DNA of 64,000 nucleotides from Candidatus Eiseniibacteriota bacterium (GTDB lineage: Bacteria > Orphanbacterota > Orphanbacteria > Orphanbacterales > Orphanbacteraceae). How positions within the stretch are numbered: the first letter of the stretch is position 1; each line of letters begins with the position of its first letter. Positions 1-9,373 of this stretch are shown in pieces. The position numbers and the translations under genes were made by a program. The stretch is taken from assembly GCA_029262235.1 (NCBI GenBank), contig JAJCZU010000004.1, forward strand, positions 927,231 through 991,230, in the 5' to 3' direction. The notes under the pieces are model-generated. The model saw only the letters and a list, made by a program, of their open reading frames with translations. It was not told the DNA's origin and searched no databases.

Positions 1-363
1 TGGATCGAAGCGAATGCCATGCCGGGTGACTGGATTGTCGGTGAGGACGCCGTCGATTTCGCGTTCGCAATGCGTCGAACCCGGCTGTTCTCGTACTCCG
101 AGTATCCGTTCACGCATCGATTGACGCGCGAAACGTTCGACGCGATTGCGGCCCGCGTCGCGGGAAGTGGAGACCTCTATCTGGTGCTACGCGGCCACCG
201 GGGCCTGGATGAGGAAGACTGGCAGTGGGGCTACGGGGAATTCATCGCGGAACTGTCAAATGGCGAAGAAGCTCGTCATCCAGACCTGCAACGAGTCTTT
301 CGCGGCGAAAGCGGGGATTCGATCTTCAAGTTTGCCGGTCAGCCGAAACGTACGACGCGGTAG
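1..363 (+). CDS. C-terminal fragment of an unidentified protein
   Basis: The reading frame is already open at base 1 (W-I-E-A-N-A-M-P...), so this is the 3' end of a gene starting outside the window; the Met at base 19 is probably internal. The visible 120 residues show no transmembrane helix and end in a basic tail. The opening 'WIEANAMPGDWIVGED' resembles the soluble periplasmic C-terminal domain of GT39-type membrane glycosyltransferases, where a helix is followed by 'P.D..V..' and a beta strand, but this is only inference. The gene converges on tyrS and the two coding ends overlap by 25 bases. No function can be assigned. Confidence 0.5.
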   Translation, partial: WIEANAMPGDWIVGEDAVDFAFAMRRTRLFSYSEYPFTHRLTRETFDAIAARVAGSGDLYLVLRGHRGLDEEDWQWGYGEFIAELSNGEEARHPDLQRVFRGESGDSIFKFAGQPKRTTR

Positions 364-1607
364 TTCTTCTTGCCTGCCCGGATCACGATCGCCGTGTCTG
401 CTACGAGATCGCCGCGCGTGATCGCGCGATCTTCTTCCTGCACGCGCACGTTGTTCAGATAGATTCCTCCCTCTTTCACGCGCCGGCGCGCGTCGCCCCG
501 GCTCTTCGCCGTCTCGCTTTCGACGAGCAGATCGACGATGATCTTGCCGTCGTCGAGCCAGGACGGCGCAAGCGTCGCGCTCGGGACATCCGCGAAGATG
601 TCGAGCAGCGTTTCTCCGTCCACATCTTCGATCGCCCCTCCGAACATGATCGCGGTCGCCTTCTCCGCGGCGGCAAGCCCGTTCGCGCCGTGCACCATCT
701 CGGTCGTCACCTGCGCGAGACGTTTCTGCGCCGCGCGCGCGTGCGGCTCGTCTTCCACGCTCTTCTCGAGCGCCGTGATCTCGTCCTGCTCGAGCAGCGT
801 GAACAGCTTCAGGAACCGCACCACATCGCTGTCCGGCTGGTTCACCCAGTACTGGTAAAACTTGTAAGGGCTCGTGCGTTTCGGGTCGAGCCAGACGTTC
901 TCACCCTCGGCCGTCTTGCCGAGCTTCTGGCCGGTCGAGTCCGTGATGAGCGGCGTCGTGAGGCCGTACGCCTGCGCGCTCCGCAGCTTGCGAATGAGGT
1001 CGATGCCCGCGGTGATGTTCCCCCACTGATCGCTGCCCCCGATCTGCATCGTGCAGCCGTGCGCGTCGTGCAGATGCAGAAAGTCGTATGACTGCAGCAG
1101 CATGTACGAGAACTCGGTGTACGAGATCCCGACGTCGCTGTTCATGCGCGACTTTACGGATTCTTTCGCGAGCATTTCGCCCAGGCGAAAGTGTTTCCCG
1201 ACGTCACGCAGAAAGTCGATGAACGTGATCGGCGCGAACCAGCTCGCGTTGTTGACGAGCAGCGCCTTCCCCGAATCGAAGTCGAGGAAGTGCTCGAACT
1301 GCGCCTTCTGCTTCGCGACATTCGAGTCGATCGTCTCGGTCGTGAGCAGCACGCGTTCTTTCGACTTGCCCGAAGGGTCGCCGATCATGCCCGTGGCGCC
1401 GCCCATCAGTACGACGGGCGTGTGACCGTGCCGCTGAAAATGCACGAGCGCCATGATGCCGACGAGGTTCCCCACGTGGAGCGAGTCGGCCGTCGGATCG
1501 AAGCCGTCGTACGCCGTAATCCTCTCGTTCGCGAGAATTTTCGGCAGCTCTTCGGATGTCTTGTTCTCTATGAACCCGCGCCAGGCGAGTTCTTCGTAAA
1601 GCGGCAT
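339..1607 (-). CDS. tyrS: Tyrosyl-tRNA synthetase
   Basis: Cytosolic class I aminoacyl-tRNA synthetase that charges tRNA-Tyr. The 422-residue length is normal for the bacterial TyrRS1 type. The HIGH signature appears as H-V-G-N at about residues 44-47, preceded by 'YDGFDPTADSL' of the tyrosine/ATP site. The KMSKS loop is K-L-G-K-T at about 228-232. 'GGSDQWGNI' at about 190-198 is the conserved substrate-binding segment, and an S4 RNA-binding domain occupies roughly residues 355-420. It lies downstream of the macrodomain gene on the same strand with a 71-base gap, so it may share the pyrimidine operon transcript or have its own promoter. The 3' end overlaps the convergent partial gene. Confidence 0.97.
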   Translation of the reverse strand: MPLYEELAWRGFIENKTSEELPKILANERITAYDGFDPTADSLHVGNLVGIMALVHFQRHGHTPVVLMGGATGMIGDPSGKSKERVLLTTETIDSNVAKQKAQFEHFLDFDSGKALLVNNASWFAPITFIDFLRDVGKHFRLGEMLAKESVKSRMNSDVGISYTEFSYMLLQSYDFLHLHDAHGCTMQIGGSDQWGNITAGIDLIRKLRSAQAYGLTTPLITDSTGQKLGKTAEGENVWLDPKRTSPYKFYQYWVNQPDSDVVRFLKLFTLLEQDEITALEKSVEDEPHARAAQKRLAQVTTEMVHGANGLAAAEKATAIMFGGAIEDVDGETLLDIFADVPSATLAPSWLDDGKIIVDLLVESETAKSRGDARRRVKEGGIYLNNVRVQEEDRAITRGDLVADTAIVIRAGKKNYRVVRFG

Positions 1608-1678
1608 GAGATCCGTCTCCCGTTTGTGAGCAAATGAGTCTACCGGGTGGGCGTGGAGGGGGCAAGGGCGCCGATCCG

Positions 1679-2218
1679 CTACTCACGCTCCATGTTCGTG
1701 CAGTCGGCCCAGAGATCCAGGAACGTATTGTAGTCGCTTTCGCTGTGAAGGACGAAATGAACTTCGCGCGGGGACCGATTCTCGCGCAGGTGAGTGAGCG
1801 TTGTCCTGAGCGCGACACGGGAAGCGAGTGCGAAAGGATACCCGAACACGCCGGTCGAAATCGCCGGGAACGCGATCGAGTCGAGACCGTGCGCGTTCGC
1901 CAGGGCGAGCGATCGACTGTAGCAGCGGGCGAGCAGCGCCGGTTCGCCCGAGCGCCCGTCGCGCCAGACGGGGCCTACCGTGTGAATGACGTGTTTCGCG
2001 GGAAGTGAGTAGCCGCGCGTGATCTTCGCGTCGCCGGTCGGGCAGCCGCCAAGCGTTCGGCACTCGGCGAGCAGCTCGGGCCCGGCCGCACGATGGATGG
2101 CGCCGTCGACCCCGCCGCCGCCGAGCAGCGCTTCGTTCGCGGCGTTTACGATGGCGTCGACGGAGAGCGTGGTGATATCAGCGCGCACGATGTGCACGCG
2201 ATCGCGAAGCGGCGTCAT
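1679..2218 (-). CDS. Macrodomain protein (MacroD-type, predicted ADP-ribose/O-acetyl-ADP-ribose binding hydrolase)
   Basis: Stand-alone 179-residue macrodomain. The family signatures are intact: '[20 protein letters not shown]' at about 21-40, containing the catalytic-loop NAAN and [10 protein letters not shown], and 'STGVFGYP' at about 121-128, the diphosphate-binding loop. Known MacroD-type proteins remove ADP-ribose from acidic residues or deacetylate O-acetyl-ADP-ribose. The start codon overlaps the dihydropyrimidinase stop as TAATG, so translation is probably coupled and the gene belongs to the pyrimidine catabolic operon. Longer in-frame extension upstream only shadows the dihydropyrimidinase gene. 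Its role beside pyrimidine breakdown is not explained by known biochemistry; cleaning up a nucleotide-derived by-product is a guess. Confidence 0.9.
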   Translation of the reverse strand: MTPLRDRVHIVRADITTLSVDAIVNAANEALLGGGGVDGAIHRAAGPELLAECRTLGGCPTGDAKITRGYSLPAKHVIHTVGPVWRDGRSGEPALLARCYSRSLALANAHGLDSIAFPAISTGVFGYPFALASRVALRTTLTHLRENRSPREVHFVLHSESDYNTFLDLWADCTNMERE

Positions 2219-3606
2219 TACGCGCCGTGCGTGGCTTCGCGCGCGAGGCGCTTGCCCCGGCCGACCGTGCCCACGAATTCGCCGTCGCGTACGGCAACTT
2301 CGCCCCGCACGGTGACGACCGAAGGCCGTCCCCCGATCGGGAAGCCTTCGAAGCCGCTGTAGTCCGTGGCGATGTGATGCGTCTTCGCGCTGATCTTCCC
2401 CTCGTAGTTCGGATCGTAGACGACGAGGTCCGCGTCGGCCCCGATCTGAATCGTACCCTTGCGAGGGTAGAGGCCGAAGATTTTCGCGGCCTGCGTGCTC
2501 GCGCAGTCGACGAACGTCTGCAGGTCGAGCCGCCCCTTCTTGACGCCGTTCGTGAACAGCAGATTCACGCGATCTTCGAGCGCCGGGATCCCGTTCGGAA
2601 TCTTCGTGAAGTCGTCCCTGCCCATCGATTTCTGCGCTTCGAAATCGAAAGGCGCGTGATCGGTCGCGAGCGTATGAATGAGCCTGTTCTGGAGCGCGCG
2701 CCAGAGAATGTCCTGGTTGCGCTTGTCGCGGAGCGGCGGCGACATCACGTACTTCGCGCCCTCGAATCCGGGGCGTTCGGCGTACGTCTTGTCGAGGATC
2801 AGGAACTGGATCAGCGTTTCGACGTAGGCCCGGACGCCGCGTTCCTTCGCGCGGAGCGCCTCGTCGAGCGCCTCCTTGCACGAGAGATGCACGACATAAA
2901 CGCTGGCGTCGGTCATCTCCGCGAACGTCATGAGGTGCCCTGTTCCTTCCGCCTCGACGATCGAAGGACGTGACGCGTGATGAAATTCGGGCCCGGTTTT
3001 GCCGGCCGCCAGCAGATCCTTCTGCAGCTCGAGCACGAGGTCCGCGTTCTCACAGTGCGCCGTCGTGATCGCGCCGAGCGACCGCGCGAGCTTCAGCGTG
3101 TGATACAGCTCCTCGTCCGTAACGCCAAGCGCGCCTTTGTATGCCAGGAACACTTTGAACGACGCGATGCCCTCTTTCTCGACAATGTGCTGGAGCTGCT
3201 CCTTGATGCTGTCGTCATAGCGCGTGACCGCCATGTGATATGTGAAGTCGCAGGCGCTGTTGCCCTCGCTCTTCTCGTTCCACGTATCAAACGCGTCACG
3301 CGGCTCTTCGTCACGCCCCGGGATGCAGAAGTCGACGAAGCACGTCGTGCCGCCGATCAGCGCGGCTTTGCTCGCGGTGGTGTACGTGTCTTTCGCGTAC
3401 GTCCCCATGAAGGGCAGGTAGATGTGCGTGTGGGGGTCGATGAAGCCGGGGAAGACGTACTGGCCCGACGCGTCTACCGTTTCGTCGCCCGGCTTCGCCT
3501 CGATCTTCGTCGCGATCCGCGAAATCGTTTCGCCTTCGCAGTAGATGTCCGCGCGATAGCGTTCGCTCGGGGTAACGATCTCCCCGTTCTGAATCAGAAG
3601 GCCCAT
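2218..3606 (-). CDS. hydA: Dihydropyrimidinase (D-hydantoinase family)
   Basis: Cytosolic cyclic amidohydrolase that opens dihydrouracil or dihydrothymine to N-carbamoyl-beta-amino acids. The dinuclear-metal ligands are all visible: H59 and H61 in 'GFIDPHTH', the carbamylatable lysine K151 in '[10 protein letters not shown]', H184 in 'TTAHCEN', H240 in 'VVHLSC' and D316 in 'ATDHAPF'. The 462-residue length is normal. Position between the semialdehyde dehydrogenase and the macrodomain gene, with PreTA and beta-ureidopropionase upstream, favours true dihydropyrimidinase over allantoinase or a generic hydantoinase. The upstream gap to mmsA is 33 bases and the 3' end overlaps the next start as TAATG. 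Confidence 0.95.
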   Translation of the reverse strand: MGLLIQNGEIVTPSERYRADIYCEGETISRIATKIEAKPGDETVDASGQYVFPGFIDPHTHIYLPFMGTYAKDTYTTASKAALIGGTTCFVDFCIPGRDEEPRDAFDTWNEKSEGNSACDFTYHMAVTRYDDSIKEQLQHIVEKEGIASFKVFLAYKGALGVTDEELYHTLKLARSLGAITTAHCENADLVLELQKDLLAAGKTGPEFHHASRPSIVEAEGTGHLMTFAEMTDASVYVVHLSCKEALDEALRAKERGVRAYVETLIQFLILDKTYAERPGFEGAKYVMSPPLRDKRNQDILWRALQNRLIHTLATDHAPFDFEAQKSMGRDDFTKIPNGIPALEDRVNLLFTNGVKKGRLDLQTFVDCASTQAAKIFGLYPRKGTIQIGADADLVVYDPNYEGKISAKTHHIATDYSGFEGFPIGGRPSVVTVRGEVAVRDGEFVGTVGRGKRLAREATHGA

Positions 3607-3639
3607 GAGTCGAATGCTCCTTGTGCGCAGCGCGGGTCG

Positions 3640-5139
3640 CTAATCCTTGTGCCAGATTTCGCCGTCGCCGATGCCGTGCCAGCGCGACGTGACCACTTTT
3701 TCGCGCGTATAGAACAGCACGCCTTCCTTGCCCTGCACGTGCAGGTCGCCGAAGAACGAATAGTCCCATCCCGAGAACGGGAAATAGGCGAGCGGTGCCG
3801 GAACGCCGACATTGATGCCGACCATGCCGGCCTGAATCCGATGTGCGAACTCGCGCGCGAGCTTGCCCGAATTCGTGAAGATGCACGCGCCGTTACCGTA
3901 CGATTGCTTGTTGGCCGTTTCGATCGCGTCGTCGAAGTCTTCGAAGCGCATCACGTTCAGCACGGGCCCGAACGTTTCCGTTTCGCAGATCTTCATGCCG
4001 TGCTTCACCTTGTCGACGATCGTCGGCCCGAGGTAGAAGCCGTTCGGCTGCGAGTCGACGCGCATGTTGCGGCCGTCGACCAGCAGTTCCGCGCCTTCTT
4101 TCACGCCTTCGTCGAGAATCTTGATGATGCGGTCGCGATGTTCGGGGTTGATCACGCCGCCCATCTTGGCCGTTTTATCGCGGTCGGTCGGGCCGAGCTT
4201 GAGCGCGCGCGTGGCGTCGGCAAGCGGCGGAAGATAGCGGTCGGCCATGTCGCCGACAACAACGGCCGTCGAGGCCGCCATGCAGCGCTGGCCCGCGCAA
4301 CCGAACGCCCCGTCGATCATGCCCTCCACGGCTTTCGGCAGGTCGGCGTCGGGCATCACGAACACGAAGTTCTTCGCGCCGCCCGCGGCCTGCACGCGCT
4401 TGCCGTTCTGCGTGCCCGTTTCGAAGATGTATTTCGCGACCGGGCTCGAGCCTACGAACGAAATCGCCCGCACGAGCGGATGCGTCAGGATCGCGTCGAC
4501 GCACTCACGCCCGCCGTGCACGATGTTCAAGACCCCCTTCGGCATGCCCGCTTCGATCAGCAGTTCAATCAGGCGAATCGACGTAAGCGGCACCTTCTCG
4601 CTCGGCTTCAGTACGAACGTGTTGCCGCACGCGATCGCCATCGGGTACATCCACATCGGCACGAGCGCCGGGAAGTTGTACGGGCAGATGCCGGCGCAGA
4701 CGCCGATCGGCTGGCGAATCGTATGGCAGTCGATGCCCGACGCGATGTTCTCGAGCATGTCGCCCTTCAGCAGCTCGGTGATCGCGCACGCGTATTCGAC
4801 GACCTCGATGCCGCGCCGAATGTCGCCGCGTGACTCGGTCATCGTCTTGCCGTGCTCACGCGTAATGCTCTCGGCGAGCGCCTCGAAGTTGTCTTCGAGC
4901 AGCATCTTGTAGCGGAACAGCACCTGAATGCGCTGCACGGGCGGCGTCTCTTTCCAGGTCTGAAACGCTTCGTGCGCGGACTGCACCGCCGCGTCGACTT
5001 CGTCCTTGCCGCACATCGGCGTGTGCGCGATCACTTCGCCCGTTGACGGGTTGTGCACGGGAAGCGTCTTCCCGGTCTTCACCTCGCGCCACTCGTTCCC
5101 TACGAGAATGGGGCAGGGCATGATAGTCGTTGTACCCAT
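3640..5139 (-). CDS. mmsA: CoA-acylating methylmalonate/malonate-semialdehyde dehydrogenase
   Basis: Aldehyde dehydrogenase superfamily member of 499 residues. The catalytic cysteine is C286 in 'GCAGQRCMAAS'. 'GGAKNF' lies where ordinary aldehyde dehydrogenases carry the general-base Glu, which is the hallmark of the CoA-dependent MmsA group. Other family blocks include 'ICPYNFPALVPMWM' at about 151-164 and 'LKPSEKVPLT' at about 177-186. Known reaction: (methyl)malonate semialdehyde + CoA + NAD+ to acetyl- or propionyl-CoA, CO2 and NADH. In this operon it would dispose of the semialdehyde made from beta-alanine or beta-aminoisobutyrate by the class III aminotransferase. It sits 20 bases after preA. 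Confidence 0.93.
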   Translation of the reverse strand: MGTTTIMPCPILVGNEWREVKTGKTLPVHNPSTGEVIAHTPMCGKDEVDAAVQSAHEAFQTWKETPPVQRIQVLFRYKMLLEDNFEALAESITREHGKTMTESRGDIRRGIEVVEYACAITELLKGDMLENIASGIDCHTIRQPIGVCAGICPYNFPALVPMWMYPMAIACGNTFVLKPSEKVPLTSIRLIELLIEAGMPKGVLNIVHGGRECVDAILTHPLVRAISFVGSSPVAKYIFETGTQNGKRVQAAGGAKNFVFVMPDADLPKAVEGMIDGAFGCAGQRCMAASTAVVVGDMADRYLPPLADATRALKLGPTDRDKTAKMGGVINPEHRDRIIKILDEGVKEGAELLVDGRNMRVDSQPNGFYLGPTIVDKVKHGMKICETETFGPVLNVMRFEDFDDAIETANKQSYGNGACIFTNSGKLAREFAHRIQAGMVGINVGVPAPLAYFPFSGWDYSFFGDLHVQGKEGVLFYTREKVVTSRWHGIGDGEIWHKD

Positions 5140-5159
5140 GAGTTCGAATCTCCTTCAGA

Positions 5160-6470
5160 TCAAGGATGGGCGGGAATGGGATCCATGTCGCCGTCGGCGA
5201 CGCGCTGCTGATATTCCTTCCAGCTCATCGGTTGTTTTTCGCTTTTCAGTTCGACCATGTCGATGCAGTTGTCGACCGGGCAGACGAGCGAGCAGAGATT
5301 GCAGCCGACGCAATCCACTTCGCGCACCTGAGGGATGAATTTTTCGGGGACGCGCCCGGGTCCGAGGCCGTAGCCCGCGGGATCGATCAAGTCGATGCAT
5401 TGATGCGCGCCGTCTTCGCACGCCACGTAACACAAGTTGCAGCCGATGCATTTGTTGTAGTCGATGCGCGCCACGCGCTTGTAATTCAGGTTGAGGTTCT
5501 GCCAGTCGCCTACGTTCGGCACCGCGCGCCCGATCATGTCGTTGACGGACGAGAAGCCTTGCGCGTCGAGATAATCGCTGAGGCCCTCTTTCATGTCTTC
5601 GACGATGCGAAATCCGTAGTGCATGATTGCCGTGCACACCTGGAGCGATGTCGAGCCGAGCGCGAGAAATTCGGCCGCGTCGCGCCAGTTCCCGATGCCG
5701 CCGATCCCCGAGATCGGGAGGTCGAAGCCGGGGTCGGCCGCGCACTCGTGCAGCATGTTGAGCGCGATGGGTTTCACCGCCGGGCCGCAGTAGCCGCCGT
5801 GCGTGCTCCTGCCGTCGACGAGCGGTTCGGGCGCGAATGTTTCGAGGTTTACCTGCGTGATGCTGTTGATCGTGTTGATGAGAGAGATCGCGTCGGCGCC
5901 GGCGTTCTTCGCGGCGCGCGCGGCGTGTTTCACGCTCGTGATGTTCGGCGTGAGCTTCACGATGACCGGGATCTCGGCGACTTCCATCACCCAGCCCACG
6001 ATCGTTTCGATCACTTCGGGGTTCTGGCCGACGGCGCTTCCCATGCCGCGCTCGCACATGCCGTGCGGGCAGCCGAAGTTGAGTTCCACGGCGTCCGATC
6101 CGCAGTCGGTCGAGCGCTTCATATAGTCGTGCCAGTTTTCGCGCGTGTCGGTCATGAGTGACGCGACGACGACGCGGTCGGGCCACCGGCGCTTCACTTC
6201 GGCAATTTCGTCGAAGTTCGTTTCGGGTGCGCGGTCCGAGATCAGTTCGATGTTGTTGAAGCCGGCGATGCGCGTGTTGCCGAGATGCATGGCCGAGTAG
6301 CGAGACGCCGTGTTCACGATCGGTTCGCCGATCGTCTTCCATACCACGCCGCCCCAGCCCGCTTCGAACGCGCGGTTCGCCTGATAGCCCGTGTTGGCGG
6401 GCGGACCCGACGCGACCCAGAACGGATTCGGGGACCGGATCCCGGCGAAATTGATGGAAAGATCAGCCAT
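5160..6470 (-). CDS. preA: NAD-dependent dihydropyrimidine dehydrogenase, subunit PreA
   Basis: FMN/iron-sulfur subunit that reduces uracil or thymine to the 5,6-dihydro form, working with PreT. The first 320 residues form the dihydroorotate-dehydrogenase-like TIM barrel, including 'ELNFGCPHGMCERGMG' at about 129-144 and 'GIGGIGNWRDAAEFLALG' later. The C terminus carries two ferredoxin-type clusters: C-I-G-C-N-L-C...C and C-V-G-C-N-L-C...C-P. The 436-residue length suits PreA (the C-terminal half of mammalian DPD). Its start overlaps the end of preT by 8 bases (ATGGCTGA), as expected for equimolar subunits. Confidence 0.95.
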   Translation of the reverse strand: MADLSINFAGIRSPNPFWVASGPPANTGYQANRAFEAGWGGVVWKTIGEPIVNTASRYSAMHLGNTRIAGFNNIELISDRAPETNFDEIAEVKRRWPDRVVVASLMTDTRENWHDYMKRSTDCGSDAVELNFGCPHGMCERGMGSAVGQNPEVIETIVGWVMEVAEIPVIVKLTPNITSVKHAARAAKNAGADAISLINTINSITQVNLETFAPEPLVDGRSTHGGYCGPAVKPIALNMLHECAADPGFDLPISGIGGIGNWRDAAEFLALGSTSLQVCTAIMHYGFRIVEDMKEGLSDYLDAQGFSSVNDMIGRAVPNVGDWQNLNLNYKRVARIDYNKCIGCNLCYVACEDGAHQCIDLIDPAGYGLGPGRVPEKFIPQVREVDCVGCNLCSLVCPVDNCIDMVELKSEKQPMSWKEYQQRVADGDMDPIPAHP

Positions 6471-7932
6471 TCGATGCTTCTCCCGCGCGAAAGGCGCGTT
6501 CGAGTTCCACTACGCGGACGGGCTTGTCGATACCGGCGCCGGTAGCGCCGTCCGGGGTGCCGAGGCGCGTCGTCTGTACGAGCTTCTCGGGCGCTTCGCC
6601 GGTGAAGCTGGCGTGCATGGCCGCCGCCGCACGCTTCCCCTCGGCAACCGCGTCCACGACTTCGCTGCCGCCGTTCGCCGCGTCGCCTCCCGCATAAATA
6701 CTGCCGTGTTTCGTAATGCCCGTCGCGAAGTCGCGCTCGATCGAGCCACGCTTGTCGATCGTGATGCCGGGGAAGATCTTCGCGATCACGTCCCCGAGCT
6801 TCTGCTGGCCGAGCGCCTTGATCACCATGTCGAACGGTACGTCGAACTCACTCCCCGCGACGTTCTGCGGGCGCCCGTTCGCGTCCGGTTCCGTGCGAAC
6901 CATGCGCAGTCCCTCGAGGCCGCCGGCCTTCGAGCCGAGGACTTCGACCGGCTGCGTGTGAAACAGAAATTCGACGCCGTCGGTCTTCGCGAGTTCGTAT
7001 TCGTATTCGAACGCAGGCATGTCCTCGGGGCCGCGGCGATAGACGATCGTGACGCGGTTCGCGCCGAGACGCTTCGCCTGCGTGGCCGCGTCGATCGCGG
7101 TGTTCCCGCAGCCGATCACGGCGACATGGTCGCCAACGGCCACTTCGTCGAGCGGGTTCATGCGCAGCTCTTCGATGAACGCGAGCGCCTCGACCACGCC
7201 GGGGAGGTCTTCGCCCGGGATGCCGAGCGAGTACGTCGCCCCGAGGCCGATCGCGAGAAAGACCGCGTCGTAGCAGTTCAGAATTTCGTCCCCGGGCACG
7301 TCTTTCCCCACTTCGGTGCCCGTCAGAATCTCGACGCCGAGGCTCTGCACGAGGCGCACTTCCGCAAGTGCGACCGCAGGCTTCATCTTGTAGTACGCGA
7401 TGCCGTATGTGTTCAGGCCGCCTGCCTTCTGGTGGCGTTCGTAGATCACGGCCTCGTGCCCGAGCTGGGCGAGTTCCGCCGCGCAGCTGAGGCCCGCAGG
7501 CCCGCCACCGATGATGGCAACGCGCTTCCCCGACTTCTTCGCGGGGGCGTGGAGCAGCGGGAGCGCGCTTTCGTAGGCGTGGTCCGTCGCGTAGCGCTGC
7601 AGTCGCCCGATCTTGATCGGCGTCTCGTCGCGGTCGAGCAGCACGCACGCGCCTTCGCAGAGCACTTCGGTCGGGCAGACACGCGCGCAGCTTGCGCCCA
7701 GCACATTCGCGCGCAGGATCGTGCGCGCCGCGCCGGTCACGTTGTCGTTTGCGATTTTCTTGATGAAGCCGGGAATGTCGATGCCGGTCGGGCACGAATG
7801 AATGCAGGGCGCGTCGAAGCAGTAGAGGCAGCGGTCGGCCTCGACCGTCGCTTCCTGCGGACGGTATGCGGGCTCGAGTTCGGCCATGTTCCGTTCGGCG
7901 GCCCGCTCACTGAGTTTCGGTTTGATCGCCAT
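6463..7932 (-). CDS. preT: NAD-dependent dihydropyrimidine dehydrogenase, subunit PreT
   Basis: Flavoprotein/iron-sulfur partner of PreA that passes electrons from NAD(P)H. The N-terminal region holds the cysteine pattern 'CLYCFDAPCIHSCPTGID' and then 'CARVCPTEVLCEGACV' for two 4Fe-4S clusters, as in GltD/DPD-type proteins. The FAD dinucleotide fold follows at 'IIGGGPAGLSCAAELA' and the NAD(P)H fold at 'VIGCGNTAIDAATQAKRLG'. At 489 residues it is somewhat longer than the roughly 410-residue E. coli PreT. Only 11 bases separate it from the aminotransferase gene upstream. Confidence in the subunit call comes from the adjoining preA; alone it could be mistaken for a glutamate synthase small subunit. 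Confidence 0.93.
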   Translation of the reverse strand: MAIKPKLSERAAERNMAELEPAYRPQEATVEADRCLYCFDAPCIHSCPTGIDIPGFIKKIANDNVTGAARTILRANVLGASCARVCPTEVLCEGACVLLDRDETPIKIGRLQRYATDHAYESALPLLHAPAKKSGKRVAIIGGGPAGLSCAAELAQLGHEAVIYERHQKAGGLNTYGIAYYKMKPAVALAEVRLVQSLGVEILTGTEVGKDVPGDEILNCYDAVFLAIGLGATYSLGIPGEDLPGVVEALAFIEELRMNPLDEVAVGDHVAVIGCGNTAIDAATQAKRLGANRVTIVYRRGPEDMPAFEYEYELAKTDGVEFLFHTQPVEVLGSKAGGLEGLRMVRTEPDANGRPQNVAGSEFDVPFDMVIKALGQQKLGDVIAKIFPGITIDKRGSIERDFATGITKHGSIYAGGDAANGGSEVVDAVAEGKRAAAAMHASFTGEAPEKLVQTTRLGTPDGATGAGIDKPVRVVELERAFRAGEASNG

Positions 7933-7943
7933 GCCCTACCTTA

Positions 7944-9293
7944 TCATATTTCCGAAATGGCAGCGTCCAGGCAGTCGACCAGGAAGTCGGCGTCTTCAAT
8001 CGTCATGCACATCGGCGGTTTGATCCGAATGATGTTGCCGCGAAGCCCGCCCTTGCCCATCAACAGTCCCATTTCTTTCACGCGCTCGAGAATCTTCACG
8101 GTCTCTTCGGACGCCGGCGCTTTCGTCTCGCGGTCCTTCACGAATTCGATGCCGAGCATGAGACCGGAGCCGCGCGCGTCGCCGATCAGGTCGTGTTTGC
8201 CCATGAGCTCGCAGACGCGCTTCAGAATGTGGTCGCCGACCTTCTTCGCGTTCTGCATGAGCTTTTCGTCGTGGATCACGTCGAGCACGGCTTTGCCTGC
8301 CGCACACGAAACGGGGTTTCCGCCGAACGTATTGAAGTGAATGCGCGACGTGAGCGCCTGCGCGATTTCAGGCTTTGTGACGACGGCCGCGATCGGGGCT
8401 CCGTTCCCCATGCTCTTCGCCATGACGACGATGTCGGGCGTTACGTTGTACTTCTGGAAGCCCCAGAAGTGCGTGCCCGTGCGGCCGAACCCGGCCTGCA
8501 CTTCGTCGGCGATGCATACGCCGCCGGAAGCGCGCACTTTTTCATAAACGCGCGGCAGGTAATCCTCAGGGTAGACCGTGACGCCGCCGACGCCCTGAAT
8601 CGTCTCGGCGATGAACGCCGCGATCTGGCCCGGCGTTGCCATGTCGATGAGCTGCGCGACGTCATCCGCGTACTTCCTGCCCGCTTCTTTGTCGTCGCGT
8701 CCGAACGGGCCGCGATACGTGTCGGGAACGATCGCGTGATGCACGCCGAATCCCTGCGGCAGATTGTACTTCCAGGTCCCGTGCGCCGTGAGCCCCATCG
8801 CGGTCGTGACACCGCCGTGATACGCGTTTCGGAGCGCCACGATGTCATAGTTCCCGGTGTAGAGACGCGCCATCGTAAGCGCGAGATCGTTCGCTTCACT
8901 CCCCGAGTTCACGATGTACGCTACCGAGAGTTCGTCCGGCAGCGTGTCGGTCAGCGCCTTCGCGTACTCGGCGATGTTCGGATGCAGATAGATCGTGGTG
9001 GCGTGCTGCAGCGTGTCGAGCTGGTCCTTCATCGCCTTGTTGACGCGCGGGTGACAATGGCCGACGCCCACCGTCGCGATTCCGCCGAGCCCGTCGAGAT
9101 AGCGCTTGCCCGTGTGATCGTACAGGTACTGCATATGCCCTTCGACGATCATGATCGGCTTGGCGTACATCGTGAGCAGCGACGGCGTCAGATGTTTTTT
9201 GCGAAGCGCCATCACCTCGTCGAACGAGGGGCCTTCGTATTTCTTCGCCTTGTGCGCGGTCGCCGGAAGCTGCGGTTGATTCGTGGTGTGCAT
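7944..9293 (-). CDS. Class III aminotransferase, probable beta-alanine:pyruvate (or AGXT2-like) transaminase
   Basis: PLP-dependent fold-type I aminotransferase, 449 residues. The PLP lysine is K293 in 'VVMAKSMGNGAP' and the pyridine-N aspartate is D263 in 'CIADEVQAGFGRTG'. 'NSGSEANDLAL' at about 129-139 binds the phosphate. The sequence is closest in feel to alanine-glyoxylate aminotransferase 2 and beta-alanine-pyruvate enzymes. Context decides: it lies between preT and the NCS1 permease and completes the step beta-alanine to malonate semialdehyde that mmsA then uses. The amino acceptor (pyruvate, glyoxylate or 2-oxoglutarate) cannot be read from the sequence. Confidence 0.9.
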   Translation of the reverse strand: MHTTNQPQLPATAHKAKKYEGPSFDEVMALRKKHLTPSLLTMYAKPIMIVEGHMQYLYDHTGKRYLDGLGGIATVGVGHCHPRVNKAMKDQLDTLQHATTIYLHPNIAEYAKALTDTLPDELSVAYIVNSGSEANDLALTMARLYTGNYDIVALRNAYHGGVTTAMGLTAHGTWKYNLPQGFGVHHAIVPDTYRGPFGRDDKEAGRKYADDVAQLIDMATPGQIAAFIAETIQGVGGVTVYPEDYLPRVYEKVRASGGVCIADEVQAGFGRTGTHFWGFQKYNVTPDIVVMAKSMGNGAPIAAVVTKPEIAQALTSRIHFNTFGGNPVSCAAGKAVLDVIHDEKLMQNAKKVGDHILKRVCELMGKHDLIGDARGSGLMLGIEFVKDRETKAPASEETVKILERVKEMGLLMGKGGLRGNIIRIKPPMCMTIEDADFLVDCLDAAISEI

Positions 9294-9373
9294 CGTTCGT
9301 CTCCTATTGTAAGGACCGGTGCTCGTGTGAGTGCCGGGGTCGCTCCTTAATGGGAGCGTGTTGTATTTCCGAT

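Noticed and set aside
1679..2881. Long minus-strand frame extending the macrodomain gene upstream to 400 residues
   Set aside because: The added part is Arg-rich and lies entirely over the dihydropyrimidinase gene in another frame; the macrodomain starts at the TAATG overlap.
2977..4833. Plus-strand frame of 618 codons opposite mmsA and hydA
   Set aside because: Composition is Arg/Val/Ala-rich as expected for a GC-rich antisense shadow, and it has no ribosome site or family motif.
6391..8340. Plus-strand frame of 649 codons opposite preT
   Set aside because: Antisense shadow of preT; no recognisable domain and unlikely amino-acid composition.
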